64,000 nt of DNA from Gnetum montanum (lineage: Eukaryota; Streptophyta; Gnetopsida; Gnetales; Gnetaceae), in contig MNCI01004788.1 in the NCBI GenBank assembly GCA_015680685.1, positions 382,093-446,092 of the forward strand, written 5' to 3'. Of this stretch, positions 1 to 11,763 are shown one piece after another (within the stretch, counting starts at the first letter, position 1; each line of letters starts with the position of its first letter). Made by a program: the position numbers and the translations under genes. Under the pieces are notes generated by a model. It saw only the letters and a program-made list of their open reading frames with translations. It ran no database searches and was not told the DNA's origin.

Positions 1-361
1 GATAGAAGGAGAGATAGAAAGGAAGAGCCTAGATAAGATCCATTGTAAGATTTTCCTTATTACACATTTCAACCCATAAAAATAGAGGTGTGATTTAATT
101 AATATGGAAAATTAAGAATAATATATTTTCTAAAACCATCACTCCCACATGAAGCTAGGCATCTTTAACTATCAAATGATTCAAACCGTGTTGAAAAATA
201 TGACCGTATAAAGAAGATATGGGGTTTTCAAGTTTGCTATGCAAAATAACATAACGTTTAAATTTAGTTGCTTCTAATTAAAAATAATGTATCTGGTCTC
301 TAGAGAGGAGATAAGACATTGATCCATAAGTTATAGGATCAAATCACAAGAACTTTAACTG
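1..361. other. AT-rich flank, nothing recognised
   Basis: No convincing frame, repeat boundary or RNA gene is visible. The stretch lies just before the duplicated LINE-associated segment and may be 5' sequence of the same remnant. Confidence 0.4.
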
Positions 362-1971
362 GCCATAACTTTTGCATATGAACTCCATTTTTTGCAAATG
401 AAGGGTTAATTATAAGGTTTTTCAATGTTTTAGATGCAATGGTATTATCAAATTTGACCTATAAGATCATTTGAAGGTGCTTCCAATAGGTGTTCTTTAT
501 TTTGATGAAGATTCAGTGGTTTATTCTACACCAAACATAATGCAATCCCAAACCACATCACTTATGTTGGTATCCCATTATTCATAACCATGTCACACCT
601 AAAAAAAACCTTCCCCTTTCTAGTTTTAAAGGAAGAAAAGTGTGAGGTGTGCCCAACTCAACTAGTACATTGATGAGTTGAATTATCAAACCTATGTATA
701 TAAATATCTCTTCAAGATCGGTTATGCCATCATAGAAGAGTGAGTAAAGAGAGCTGTGTGACCTTAGTGGTAGATTAGCAATAAAATTCCAACAAAGAAG
801 CAATTGAGACATGCTTTAAAGCTTTTAAGCATTTCAACTAAAATAGTTTTTGTAATAACAATTACATCTCTAAAGATGAGTTTTAAAAGACTATCAAGTA
901 GGTTAAAGATGACAAAGTTCTTGTAATAAATGGATTGCCTACAAAGTTTTATAAAAGATTATGGCATGTCATTGGACATGAAACTTACAATATTTATCTT
1001 GAAGCCCTTGAGAGAGGCTTTTTAGAGGTTACTCATAAATAGAGTGGTTAAGCTTCTTTCAAAAGGTGGTGGCTTTAGTATCCTAAATCATTGCTACGTG
1101 GACCACTAGACTTGTGCTAAGTGGTTGCTAATATGGACCTATAGATGACAACATGGTGCTGACATCATTTTATTCATTGTTGATGTCATTATGTTGACCA
1201 ATATTGACTTTTGGTCAAAGGTTGATCAAAACTTTGGCTATCTATACCTTTTGCATCTAAACTCCATTTTTTGCAAATGAAGGGTCAATGATAACATATT
1301 TTTGATGTTCTAGACGAAATGGTGCTATTAGATTTTACCTATAAGATCATTTGGAGATGCTTCCAATAGGTTTTCCTTATTTTGATGAAGATTCATAGCT
1401 TTATTCTGCACCAAACACAAGGCATTTTTAAATCATATTGCTTACTCTAGTATCCCGTTTTTTATAAGCATGTGATACATAACAAAAACCTTCCCCTTGC
1501 AAGTTTTAGAGGGAGAAAAAGTGTGGAATGTGCTTAGCTCAACTAGTACATTGGTGAGTTAAATCATTAGACCTATGTTTGTTAGTATCTCTTCAAAATG
1601 AGTTGCACCATCATAGAAGAGTGAGCAAAGAGAGTTATGTGACATTATTGGTAGGTTGGCAAAAGAGTTCCAACAAAGAAGTGAGTGAGACATGCCTTAA
1701 AGCTTTTAAGCATTTCAACTAAGATATTGTTTCCAATGACAGTTACATCTCTAAAGATGAGTTTTAAAGGACTCTAAAGTAGCTTAAAGATGACAGAGTT
1801 CTTGGAATGGATGGGTTTCCTATAGAATTTTCTAAAAGATTATGGCATGTTATTGGAAATGAAACTTATAATATTCATCTTGAAGTCTTTGAGAAAGGCT
1901 TCTCAGGGGTTACTCAAAACTAGAGTGGTTAAGCTTCTTCCAAAAGTAGGTGGCTTTAGTAGCCTAAATAA
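362..1971 (+). repeat. Degenerate tandem duplication, two copies of about 730 bp
   Basis: Bases 362-1093 and 1235-1971 are two diverged direct copies offset by about 873 bp. Both run from an 'actccattttttgcaaatga' block through 'gatgcttccaataggt'-like text, a 'caactagtacattg' block, and into the same LINE RT coding stretch ending near 'agagtggttaagcttctt'. The copies differ throughout, so the duplication is old. About 140 bp of other sequence separates them. Confidence 0.75.
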
Positions 1972-3100
1972 CCATGTACTTATCACTTTTTTGAATTTTA
2001 TTCATAAATTTATTACTAAAGCTCTTGTAAATAGGTTAAAGAATTTTCTTCCTTATTAGTAAAAAAGTAAATAAGTTTCATGTAGAATAGGTTTATTTTG
2101 GAAGATGTAATAACTATAGTCCATGAATTAGCTTTTACTACTTCTCTTTAAACTTGATTTTTCCAAGGCTTATCAAGGGTGGAATTTCCTTTTAAAGGTT
2201 ATGAGACATCATCAATTTAGAGTAGCCTTCAAGAGATTAGAGATTTTATTAGTTAATGCAACTTCTATTATTTGTATCAATGAGATGTTGTTCCCCTTTT
2301 ATTCATCTTGGGAGATCGCTTAATGGTTCCTTATACTTTCATTTAGGCCATTGATGCTATAGGTGTTGTCCTCACAACTAACAATATGTTTGGTCATCCT
2401 TGTGGCATAAATTGTCTTGATGGTAATATGGTCATTTGTAGTTAGTTTGTTGATGACATTTTTTTAATCAAAGAAATTGAAGCTGATTTTTAAGCAACTA
2501 TGAATTTCATTGAACTATATTGTCATGCCTCTAGATCTAAAGTCAACGAAGAGAAAACTCAAGTCATCCATTTCAACTTTAACAAAAGGCCTTCTTGAAC
2601 TTATAGGTTCAATACTAAATGGCTCTCTCCCATTGATTAATTCATGCATTTTGGAATTCCTTTAGCTCTAATAGATATTCCAATGCAAATGTGACAAGCA
2701 ATGCTTCACAAGGTGAAAGCCAAGACTTTGAAGTGGGTGGCTAAACCTCTTTCACTAGTTAGACTTACTATTTGCTCTCACATCATCCATGTTGTTTCAA
2801 TGCATTTTTCTTTGTTTATGACTCCTAGATTTGCTAATGATTGTGTTATTAAAATTCTTTGATGTTATTTATTGGAAAAAGCTTATGACTGCAAAGCCTT
2901 TAATAGTGTAGCTTGTAACGCTTGTCAACAACTTAAAAAATGTGGTGGCTTACGAATTCTTTCTTTAGAAGTTAAAGGCCATCTTCTAACAGTATAATAG
3001 ATTATTAGATCTTTAGAGGATATTGAACCTTGGAAAATCTTATTTAGATATCATTTTGCTAATTGGAAATTGGTTGTTCTCAAGGTAGGCAACTAATGCC
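840..3100 (+). pseudogene. LINE (non-LTR retrotransposon) reverse transcriptase remnant
   Basis: Broken plus-strand frames read like a plant L1-type RT. The segment before the palm domain (a VVKLLPK-like stretch near 1925-1960, then a region ending in FLPY at 2040-2058) is followed by the RT active-site box FVDDI at 2446-2460, where plant LINEs usually have FADD. After it come NEEKTQVIHF-like residues (about 2545-2580) and a region resembling the LINE RT C-terminus (2640-3000). The first part exists twice because of the tandem duplication at 362-1971. Many in-frame stops occur, often TAG where Q is expected. No endonuclease domain or poly(A) tail was recognised. It is certainly non-functional. 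Confidence 0.7.
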
Positions 3101-3426
3101 TTAGAGTAGCATGATTTTCACTAATGCTAAAATTCAAATAAAATGGTCTTATGTTGTGCAATAAATTTGGAATGCTACCATAAGGTCCAAGGATATCTTC
3201 CTTGGAATGTGTAGTGAAATTAGTCTTGAAAGCATAGTCATTCTCCTTACTGATCTTCAACCTTTAGTAATATTGATAATAAAACATTGGTTGTTTATTT
3301 TTCTAATAGATTTAAATAGATTAGTTAAAACAACAAAATCTTCTAGACCAAATTTTTAATCTAGGATAAGGAATTATTGGAATTAATATACACTAGCCTT
3401 GCAATACTTCCTTATAACTTAATAAA

Positions 3427-5690
3427 TTGCCAAGTTCACCTAAGTACATTTTCCATGAAGAAAATAGATCACTAATAATAAAATTTCAATTAACAATTGA
3501 CCAAGAAAATAAATTAATTAAAACGCGAAGAAGAAAATATAAGGCATTCACATGGAATTACAAAGATGTCCATCAAGGAATTTCTCCAAACATTTGCCAA
3601 CATCATATATACCTTGAAAATAATGTAAAGTCCATTAGAATTCCACTGAGGAGAATAAATCCAACCCTTAAGCAAATTGTTAAGGATGAAATTTGTAAAC
3701 TTTGGAAGGAGGATATTATTTATTCTATAGGTCATAGTGAATGGGTTAGCACCATCATGGTTGTACCAAAAAAGGAAGAAAAATGGGACATGTGTGAATT
3801 ATAGAAAACATAATCATCATACAAAAATATATCATTTTCCTTTATCCTACATAGAACAAATATTAGAAAGGTTAGAAGGACATGAATATTGTTGTTTTTT
3901 AGATGGCTTTAGTGGCTATAATCAAGTATCCATAGCATCAAAAGATTAACAAAATACTACTATTACATGTTCTTATGGTATCTTTTCATACTATAAGATG
4001 TGTTTGCTCTTTGTAATGCATCAACTACCTTCTAAAGGGCTAAGATTTCTATTTTCTCTAACATGTTAGAAGACTACATTAATGTATTTATGGATGATTT
4101 TTCATTGTATAGGGATACTTGTGAACAAACCTTAGAACAATTAGAATGTGCATTGGATAGATGCATAGAAAAATATTTAAAACTTAATTGGGAAAAACGT
4201 CATTTAATGGTGACAAGTAATGTAGTTGTAGGACATGTAATTTCAAGACATGGAATAAGATGGATGATGAATAGGCTAAAGTTATTTCTACACTACCAAA
4301 CCCTACCAACTTAAGAACACTTAGCTCCTTTTTGGGACATGCTAGGTATTATGGAAGGTTCATTAAAGACTTTTCAAAAATTACTAAGTCTTTTATAAAC
4401 TCCTAGAAAAAGATGTACCTTTCAGTTGGACTAATGAATGTCAACAAGCCTTTATTGAGCTAAAAGGGAAGGTAGCTTTAGCCTTCATACTCAATGCACC
4501 AAATTGGAATTTTTCCTTTTGATATAATGTGTGATGCTACCAATATGGCTATAGGAGTAGTACTTGGGCAATATATAGAAAATAAACTGAGTAATTTACT
4601 ATGTGTCTAGGAGTTTGGACTAAGCCCAACTAAATTATACAACTATTGAAAAATAACTTTTAGCAATCATATATGCCTTAGACAAATTTAGGCATTCCTT
4701 AATAGGCTATAAGACTAGGGTATACACTCACCATTCAGCTATTAAGCTCCTAGGCAACAAAAAGATAGAGAATGCTAGAATAATAAGTTGATGCTTATTG
4801 CTCCAAGAATTTAATCTTGAAATACTTGACAAGAGATGTAGGGATAACATTGCAGTAGATAACCTCTTTTGATTAGAAACATTAGAGAAAAATAGAACAT
4901 AAGGGCAATTTAGTCAAAAATTCCCTAATAAACAAATTTTCCTAGTCAAGAAAGACATATGGTTTGCTAATATAGCGAACTATCTTATCACACTAAAGAC
5001 ACAAAACCATTAGAATCAAGAGTAAAAGAAATCTTTTTTAAAGAATGTATTAAAGTATATTTGGAGTGAGCCTCACCTATAGCATATAGGATGAAATAGC
5101 TAGAAGATGTGTTGTAGAAGATGAATAATAAGAAATTCTCTATATGTATCATGATGATCTTGGAGGAGGACACTTTGATAGCAATAGAGCAACATTAAAA
5201 ATATTACAAAGTGTGTTTTATTAGCCAAATTTTTTTTAAAGATGATCAAACTTATGTTTAAGCATGTGATAGTTGTCAATGTATAGGGGAAATGTTCAAA
5301 AGGCAAGAAATGCCACTTAACCCCCTATTAATAATAAAACCTTTTAATGTATGGAGCATAGAATTTTTAGAACCATTTCTGCCTTCAAATAATGCATCTT
5401 AGTTTATATAGACTATGTAACGAAGTGGGTAGAGGACAAGGCCACATCAACAAATGATGTTAACGTAGTTATTAATTTTCTAAGAAAACATATGCTCGTA
5501 TGATTTGGAATTCCATGTGTGCTCATAAGTGACGAAGAAACCTAATTTGTAAACGTCATGGAAAAATTCCTTGGGAGTAGCGGACTCTAACATAAAATAG
5601 CAATTGCCTACCAGTCTTTAAGACTAATGAATCAACTTAGCTTTAATGAGGAATTAAATCAGACTTCAAAGATGGTCCAAATACATGAAC
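3427..5690 (+). pseudogene. Ty3/gypsy pol fragment (RT, RNase H, integrase), Athila-like
   Basis: Frames in order give the pre-RT segment (ISPNICQHHIYLE at about 3582-3620, PKKEEKW near 3768), RT (FLDGFSGYNQ near 3895; active-site FMDDF at 4087-4101; LNWEK and GHV..HGI near 4180-4260), the connection region, RNase H (DATNMAIGVVLGQ near 4530; LNY-type text near 4630) and integrase remnants (about 4900-5600, with a KWVE-like and an LISD-like block). Frameshifts and stops break every domain. No LTR was found on either side. The RT differs from Elements 1-3, so it is a separate family of the same broad clade. Confidence 0.8.
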
Positions 5691-6108
5691 TTGATGAAGT
5701 ACGTATGCATCCAATATATATACAATAAATAATTAAGAAACAAATAAAGCTCATGCATCATAAACTTATATGAAATAAGAAAATTTCAGAAGGAGACAGT
5801 GCGACTCTATAACATAAGGTTATGTAAGATTCCGAGTAAACTTACAACAAAGGTCCCATAAATGGAAAGGTCCTTGCCATGTGTCACTGCCTCTCGGGGC
5901 TGTTCAACTTTATCCTTAATAAAAGGAAACTGTCTATATTGAATATATTGTTACTAATTATCTACCTCCAAATTATTTAGAGACTTACTAAATAATACGG
6001 CGGGCTATGGGGCGTCGGACAATTTACTAAATAATATGATTAAGTTATGTGGAAACCCTAACTTCTCCTGCAAATACATATCAATACGTTGCATGCATTA
6101 AATCTAGT
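5691..6108. other. Non-coding, unassigned
   Basis: No gene recognised. Base composition shifts from about 5800 onward toward more CpG ('ctctcggggctg', 'cggcgggctatggggcgtcgg'), unlike the surrounding transposon remains, suggesting lower-copy, less methylated DNA. Confidence 0.35.
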
Positions 6109-6396
6109 ATGATTAATGCCGTCAGAAATTCAGCTGCAGAATTTTCTCAGGAACAGAGTTCTGGAGAGCCTGGAATGTGGTGGAAACCATCGCAGTTCTG
6201 CAGCTACAACGGCGTCAGTTGATGCTGTAATTTGCTTGATTATGGGACATCTGCTCAGCCGTCATCACCAAATATATCAGAAATGTCTCCTCAGCTAAAT
6301 TTTCTCCTAGTTTTAGGGGTGGGAGAATGCTTCGCACTGTATATAAAATGTCCACCATCATCAAATTCGTGGAAGCCACGAATCGAGAATTCGTGA
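6109..6396 (+). pseudogene. Host-gene-like exon fragment, function unknown
   Basis: A frame opening with ATG at 6109 (MINAVRNS) runs 95 codons with a single TGA at 6220-6222. It has the look of a plant regulatory protein N-terminus: a tryptophan pair in GMWWKPSQF, then after the stop LLDYGTSAQPSSPNISEM, rich in Ser and Pro. Codon composition and CpG content differ from the transposons. A WW motif near the N-terminus followed by Ser-rich text occurs in some plant bHLH factors, but no DNA-binding domain is present, so this is only a hint. It could be a gene remnant, a first exon, or chance. Confidence 0.35.
6340..6348 (+). promoter_or_regulatory. Possible TATA box in the low-copy region
   Basis: TATATAAAA lies in a CpG-containing context 85 bp upstream of an ATG at 6425 that opens a 30-codon frame (MEKWDGF). 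It overlaps the end of the host-like frame at 6109-6396, so only one of the two readings is likely to be real. Confidence 0.25.
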
Positions 6397-6517
6397 TTGT
6401 AAACGAGTTTGGGTAGTGTGCCTCATGGAAAAGTGGGACGGGTTCGTACCTCGGGGACGTGATAGAGAAAATTTAAATATATTAGTTTTTTTAAAAATTA
6501 AATCTTATATATCATAA

Positions 6518-7155
6518 AAATACATTCTAAAATATAGAATAAGTACAATGTAAATCCAAAATATTGTTAATGCTTAAAAATTGCACAGAAGATTGCAATA
6601 TCACCATTAAACTGAAGCAAGAAAATTTGCAAAGGTAAGGAGGGCATTGAATCCATTTCCTTACTCAGGAGCCATAATCTGGCCAAACATATAATTTCTG
6701 CAACTAAAATAGCAATAAAATGAAACCCTTTTGTTACTCAATCCAATATTTCCAAAAATGAAATTAACTGTCAAGCTTCAGTCAAATTTATAACAAATCA
6801 TGTCTGCTAATACTTTTGTTCAAAGACCACCTACTTGTGAGTACCACCCTAGGGATAGTGCCTAGGGCACATTGAAGATGACCACATTATAAGAAAACAT
6901 AACTTAACTAAACTAGGCACAGCTCATTAACTCACCTCACCTACAATGATCGAAAACCTTTCAGATGCTGAAAAATTGGCACTAGTCATGATGAATGATG
7001 AAGGGGAAAGTAAAAACAGAGCGCCATGAGCTTGCATATGGCCATTGGCCATGTGCTGGTGAGCTTGGTTGCTTTATAAGCAAATAGATTTTTTAAAAAG
7101 TTGAACAAACATCTATCTGTCATCATGTTCATGACTCATGGCCCATGACCGTGAC
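6518..7155. other. Non-coding, unassigned
   Basis: No gene, repeat or transposon domain recognised. Sequence is complex and non-repetitive, with AT-rich start and more balanced composition after about 6990. Confidence 0.35.
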
Positions 7156-7280
7156 CCTGTTTGTTTTTTCTTTTTTCAGCAGAGATATGAAAAAAGAGCA
7201 AAAACCAGCAATGACGATGACCTGTTTGTTTTTTCTTTTTTCAGCAGAGATATGGAAAAAGAGCAAAAACCAGCAATGAA
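7156..7280 (+). repeat. 65-bp direct repeat, two copies
   Basis: The unit starting 'cctgtttgttttttctttt' at 7156 recurs at 7221 with almost no change; each copy ends in 'aaaaaccagcaatga'. Near-identity indicates a recent tandem duplication. Each unit carries a T-rich run followed by CAG, resembling a splice acceptor, though no exon follows that I recognise. Confidence 0.8.
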
Positions 7281-7349
7281 CAATAAACACGCGTGTGAAG
7301 CGAATCCATGCAAATGCAATGTTTTCCTCCCACGCCCCATCTAAAGCTT

Positions 7350-7475
7350 GATTTCCGTATGACCCATACTTGCCCCTTCAGCCTTCGGTTACCATAGTAG
7401 CCCTTCGTGATTTTCGTGTATGATCCATATTTGCCCCTTCGGCCTTCGGTTACCATTCGTGATTTTCGTGTGTTT
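7350..7475 (+). repeat. 59-bp minisatellite, two full copies and a partial third
   Basis: Units begin 'gatttccgtatgacccat' at 7350, 'gattttcgtgtatgatccat' at 7409 and 'gattttcgtg' at 7461. The shared core contains 'ttgccccttc' and 'gccttcggttaccat'. The second-to-third interval is shorter (52 bp). Confidence 0.75.
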
Positions 7476-7744
7476 GTTTATTCATTCGTACACGTTTTCT
7501 GTGGTCCGTCTCATGCCGATGGCATGAATTTTGATTGCTTGCTTGGCACTTAACAATGAAATGAAATTTTTTATATGATTCAGGAGAAGATACGTTAGAT
7601 TTTAATGCAAAATGCAGACGTGGCAAGAATTAAAAAGGCAAGAACAATATGAGGCAAGGAAGGCAAGGCGACCATTTCACTGTATATGTACAAATCCAGA
7701 CAAAATTTCATTAGAAAATTATGAAATATGTACCCATTGAGAAT

Positions 7745-8002
7745 TTAATGCGCTTCTGTACGCGCTTTCGAATCCAACGCTAGCAGTTCGTCAAAATTTA
7801 TCCGAAATCGCGAATCTCCGGCCCATAGCTTTTTTCCTTTTGCATAGTGCCTCTGTGTTCCCCAGTAATCACTGGAGTTCATAGATTCCCACATGCATTT
7901 TTTCAAATGCCGTCCTGCTATTGGGTAGCACAGAGCCTCAACGATTGTGTCAGCCACGTATAGCTTAAATTTACGATCATCATAAGCATGTTTACAATAA
8001 CT
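7745..8002 (-). CDS. Possible terminal exon of an unrecognised host gene
   Basis: Minus-strand frame open from 8002 to a TAA at 7745-7747. The protein text is well mixed and gene-like (FKLYVADTIVEALCYPIAG near the start, then SSDYWGTQRHYAKGKKLW, ending ALDSKARTEAH), with normal Trp, Cys and charged content and ordinary CpG use, unlike the decayed transposons. There is no good upstream ATG in frame; the frame is closed by TAG at 8003-8005, so a splice acceptor (several AGs at about 7963-8008) would be needed. I do not recognise the family. It may be a last exon, an exon of a dead gene, or a chance frame. Confidence 0.35.
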   Translation of the reverse strand, partial: SYCKHAYDDRKFKLYVADTIVEALCYPIAGRHLKKCMWESMNSSDYWGTQRHYAKGKKLWAGDSRFRINFDELLALDSKARTEAH

Positions 8003-8084
8003 CTATGAAATAATTATTATCTTTACAATGACGATATCTGGTTTGATTGGTTATCAGTATTACAAACTCAAGCTCCCAGTAGAA

Positions 8085-8156
8085 CTTTTTGTAGCATAGT
8101 GGTAAGGATTTCCGCCTGTCATGCCGGCTACCCGGGTTTGATCCAAGATAACGGCA
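8085..8156 (+). tRNA. tRNA-Asp(GTC)-like sequence, degenerate (pseudogene or SINE head)
   Basis: The 72-base segment follows plant tRNA-Asp: TTGTAGCATAGTGGTAAG matches the D-arm and A box, CCTGTCA holds the GTC anticodon, and ACCCGGGTTTGATCC matches the T-arm and B box. Acceptor and T stems are badly broken: the 5' strand reads CTTTTTG against TAACGGC, and the T-stem 3' strand reads CAAGA where CCCGG is needed. The anticodon stem has at least one mismatch. Good promoter boxes with poor stems suit a tRNA-derived SINE head or a dead tRNA gene rather than a working tRNA. No CCA is encoded. Confidence 0.6.
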
Positions 8157-8645
8157 ATTTTATAATGTTTTTGAAACCAAGTTCAATGCCAGCTTCTGGC
8201 GTACTGAAACCTTCTGGGCGCGCGCCTCTCTCATTTCGGAGATATCTGATAAAATTGGAACCATACAGAGAAGATTTGCATGTCGAGGATGACACACACA
8301 AATCGAGAAGTTGGCCAGAATTTTCTTTTCAACAAAACAAATCCTACCCCTACCGCCTAAATATTAAATAGTATCTAAAATTTGGTACCATCTGTGTTTT
8401 TGCTGTTTCCTTCTTCTTAAGCGCGCACAGTTGAGATAAACCGTGCCAGTAAAACGATACTCAGATGTTACACAGCCAAATAGAATAGAGGACTGGTAAA
8501 AGTGTACACTTGCTTGAATAGATTGCTAATATTTAATCTTTTTTAAGTAAAAATGGGAATAACAATCTCTCAATCTTTGAATATTTTGCCCTTCACAATT
8601 TTATAAATGGAAAATTTTAGACTCCACAGTCATGGCCTTGCGCAT

Positions 8646-8729
8646 GGTAGTTAAATGTGCGGGTATGAAAGCACATGTATCATTTTTGGTAGTTAAATGA
8701 GCGGGGATGAAAGCACATGTATCATTTTT
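8646..8729 (+). repeat. 42-bp tandem repeat, two copies
   Basis: The unit 'ggtagttaaatg.gcggg.a' followed by 'tgaaagcacatgtatcattt' occurs at 8646-8687 and 8688-8729 with only a few substitutions. Confidence 0.85.
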
Positions 8730-10770
8730 GATTGAAAAGTATGTGAAGACATGGCTTTATTCTTTATGAGTTGAGATCATAATGTAGGAGATGTGAGGGC
8801 ATTGAAGTGTGAAAAATTAAGGATGGTGACTAACACATTAAGATTGTCGATGGGTAGGGGTTGTGTTACCAGCCTAAGTTATCTTCCCTTGAAAAAAAAA
8901 ACAAGATTAAGATTGTGGATGCATTTGCAAGAGGTTTTGAAAAGCTTATTAATGGAATGAAATTGAAAAAGTTTGAATGAGAAGAGCTTTAATGGACTAT
9001 TATGGAAGGCTACATCTTGATTAATAAGGAAGCAAGAAAGGACCAAAAATAATTTAATGGCGTTAGCCTTCATTAGCTTCTCATTACTCCAATTGTGTGT
9101 ATACATAGAAGCTCATGACCTACATTTATAATTGGGGAAAGAGATTTGACCCCTTCTTCATTTGAATTTTATCTACTTATTTTTGAGATTTGCTACCCAA
9201 ACTTTACTTTTCCAAAATTTTGCTTCATCTACAACCACAACCTCTAACCCCATAACCTAAGAAATATAAAAAAAACAACAAAGACAAATTTTGACATTGA
9301 GCCATAAAATGACACTAGGTTCACCTGTCATTGTAAACAAGGCAAGGCTACATTATATTGCTCTCCCTCCATTTAATCTCAGGATGCTTAAGAAAACAAA
9401 TAATTATTATGGTAATTGCCTTGTCAAAGGTAATACTACACCACATTCTACTCCATTTAATCCTGCAATGCAAAAATTTAGAATTAATCCAAAATATATT
9501 TCCCAAACTTAAAAAACATAAAACTATCATAAAGAATTATTTAAAATAATTCTCAACTTAGGATTAAAAAAGATTGAAATAAAAAAATATATGATCCAAG
9601 GGAAAAAGTTTCTAGAGGATAAGTGAAAACTCAAAAAAAAAATTGAAAACCTGAATCTAATGTAAAAAATTAATTTAAAAATTCCTACAAAATCCAAAAA
9701 ACAAAGGTTTAACTTTTAACCTCAAATCCATCTACCAAACGTACTAAAATTTATTGGTTTTATTTATATTGTATACATTTTATTTCCATTTAAATTCTAC
9801 CAATTTTATGTCAAATAGTGTTGAAATCTCTAAAACTGCAAGCCTTTTACTCAAGAGATAACAATCTATTGAATTTAACTGAATGCTTTAAATTGAATAA
9901 TAAAAATATCTTTCAAGTTTCAAAGTCTTGAAGATTCTATTTTTTGTTGTATAGACTTCTCAAAGTTGTATTAGACTAACTAGAAATATAACAAATTAAT
10001 GAAAAAGCAAGAAAGGTAAACTAGAAGCCTCTGCAAAATAAAAAGTTATCCACCTTAGAGGCAAGTAGCCGTACAAGTAGCCACAAAGAAATAGGCTTTG
10101 TACATATCTTGCCTTCTATCAAGTGATGTATGCTACATCATTAAAAAAGGAGAATAATTCCATTTGAGAGTTAATTACCTATCTCATAGATAGACATTGA
10201 TTTTAATCTATTTGAACATTATTATTAAAACTCCAAACATGCCTCACACATAAAATTGGTTTAAACAAACACTTTATTAAGAGTTTTGAGCATCACTTAC
10301 ATATATTGTATTTTTCATCCTTTTCAAGAAAAAGAGCAAAACCTCCAAATTAAGTAAACAAGTAGCAACAATAACTAAGTAAGATACAGCTATATTAATT
10401 GTCTTGAATGGTGATAATTAGGTTTGAAATTTTTTTGTCTAATTTAAATGTTTTTGGAATTTTCTAGTAATTTAAAACATTTATTTCAATAACCAACCGA
10501 TCACAAACATAACTATTCATTCGAAAATGTCATTTTTATTATACATGGGTTGAGTAATTAACTATGCACAATAGTATGGTGAATCTACAAAAATTAAAAT
10601 ACATGGACTCCCATATTCTACAGAAATTATGATGATGTAAATATTATTTTATAATAAGTATACATATTTTTTCATCATTCTAGAGACTTATTTTTTATAT
10701 AGCATTACTATAATAATGGTACTGATATTGCTCAATTCATGGTAACTAAGATGCTATGTAAATAGTGGTA
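8730..10770. other. AT-rich non-coding stretch, no gene seen
   Basis: No transposon domain, RNA gene or convincing exon is visible. Reading frames here are short and of low complexity. Some of this may be very old transposon sequence beyond recognition. Confidence 0.4.
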
Positions 10771-10856
10771 GCGAGCTTTTAATTAAGCTAAAATATGTGA
10801 ATATTTTCAATAAATACATCAAACAATTATAGATTGGAATTTCCAAGACATTCACC
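10771..10856 (+). repeat. Flanking direct repeat, left copy (partner 21026-21112)
   Basis: About 86 bp beginning 'gcgagcttttaattaagct' recurs on the far side of Element 1 at 21026-21112. Both share 'acatcaaacaattata' and end in 'tcacc'. Because the element has its own 5-bp target duplication inside these copies, the repeat existed as a tandem pair before insertion. Confidence 0.8.
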
Positions 10857-10864
10857 TCTTCACA

Positions 10865-10869
10865 ATAGT
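10865..10869. repeat. Element 1 target site duplication (ATAGT), left
   Basis: ATAGT here matches ATAGT at 20973-20977, directly outside the two LTR ends. Confidence 0.9.
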
Positions 10870-11763
10870 TGATGAGTGGCAAGGTACGCCTACACTCAAC
10901 CATACAAATACAAATGTTTCATGCATGATTTGGTCGAATTCCAAGGACTAAGTGCTTATGCACCCTTGTGGAATAAGGGCAAGTTGGTTGATCGTTGTCT
11001 TCCCAAGCTTACCTATATGTCACGATTGTATAGTTAAGTAAGATTAAGGCATATGATTTTTATAGCTTTTATGTTTTTATGTCCTGTGCTAGTAGGGAAG
11101 GAGAGAGGTAACTAAGTGACTAATTGAACTTAACTACTCATTAACTAAGTTCTAACTAATCCTAACACCAGCATTCATTCCCATTTGTTGTACACATCCT
11201 AAACTAGTGCAAGATTGCTGGGATTACCAAATGCTAATCGTTACTGGGTTACCAAGTATTACATGCATGCTTGAAGTGGTCGTGCTTGTGTAATTTAATG
11301 ATTTTCTTAATTGATCAAAATGAATTGCTGTGCTAATAACATAAATGTAAAGTGCATAAAATAAAATAAATGTATAAGAGAATAAAATAAAATAAATGCA
11401 TAAGAAAACAAATCTTAAGTGCTGCAAGGATGAATCAAAGAGCTCGTCTTTATTGCCAACACAATGGTGTGCTCAGGTACATCAATGCTTGAATAAAGAT
11501 CCATCCACACTTTGACCTCTTGCTATGGACACTTGGAAAATACTCTAACTTTCAAACAGACTATAGGAGTTTCAATACTTGACTACTAAAAGACTTCCCA
11601 ATTGTGTGCCTGGGCACTATATTTATAGGCTTGGGAGCAACTACTCTAATAATTAGAGTAACTGCTCTAATAATTAGAATAAATGCTAAAGTAACCACTA
11701 GAGCAACCACTCTAATAATTAGAATAACTGCTAGAGTAACCACCAGAGTAATTTCTCTCATCA
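10870..11763 (-). repeat. Element 1 3' LTR (894 bp)
   Basis: Begins TGATGAG and ends CTCATCA, aligning with 20004-20972 over its length. A TATAAATA core on the minus strand lies at 11620-11627. Toward the 11763 end it carries an AT-rich minisatellite of 'ctctaataattagagtaac'-like units, shorter than in the 5' LTR. Confidence 0.92.
11620..11627 (-). promoter_or_regulatory. LTR TATA box (TATAAATA)
   Basis: The minus strand reads CCTATAAATATAGTG. The same core occurs in Elements 2 and 3 (and TATAAATA in Element 5), marking the U3 promoter of this family. The matching site in the Element 1 5' LTR (about 20744-20752) reads CTATCAATAC and has lost the box. Confidence 0.65.

Noticed and set aside
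3514-3735. Minus frame opposite the RT fragment
   Set aside because: Shadow of the plus-strand Ty3/gypsy pol fragment, which has recognisable RT motifs.
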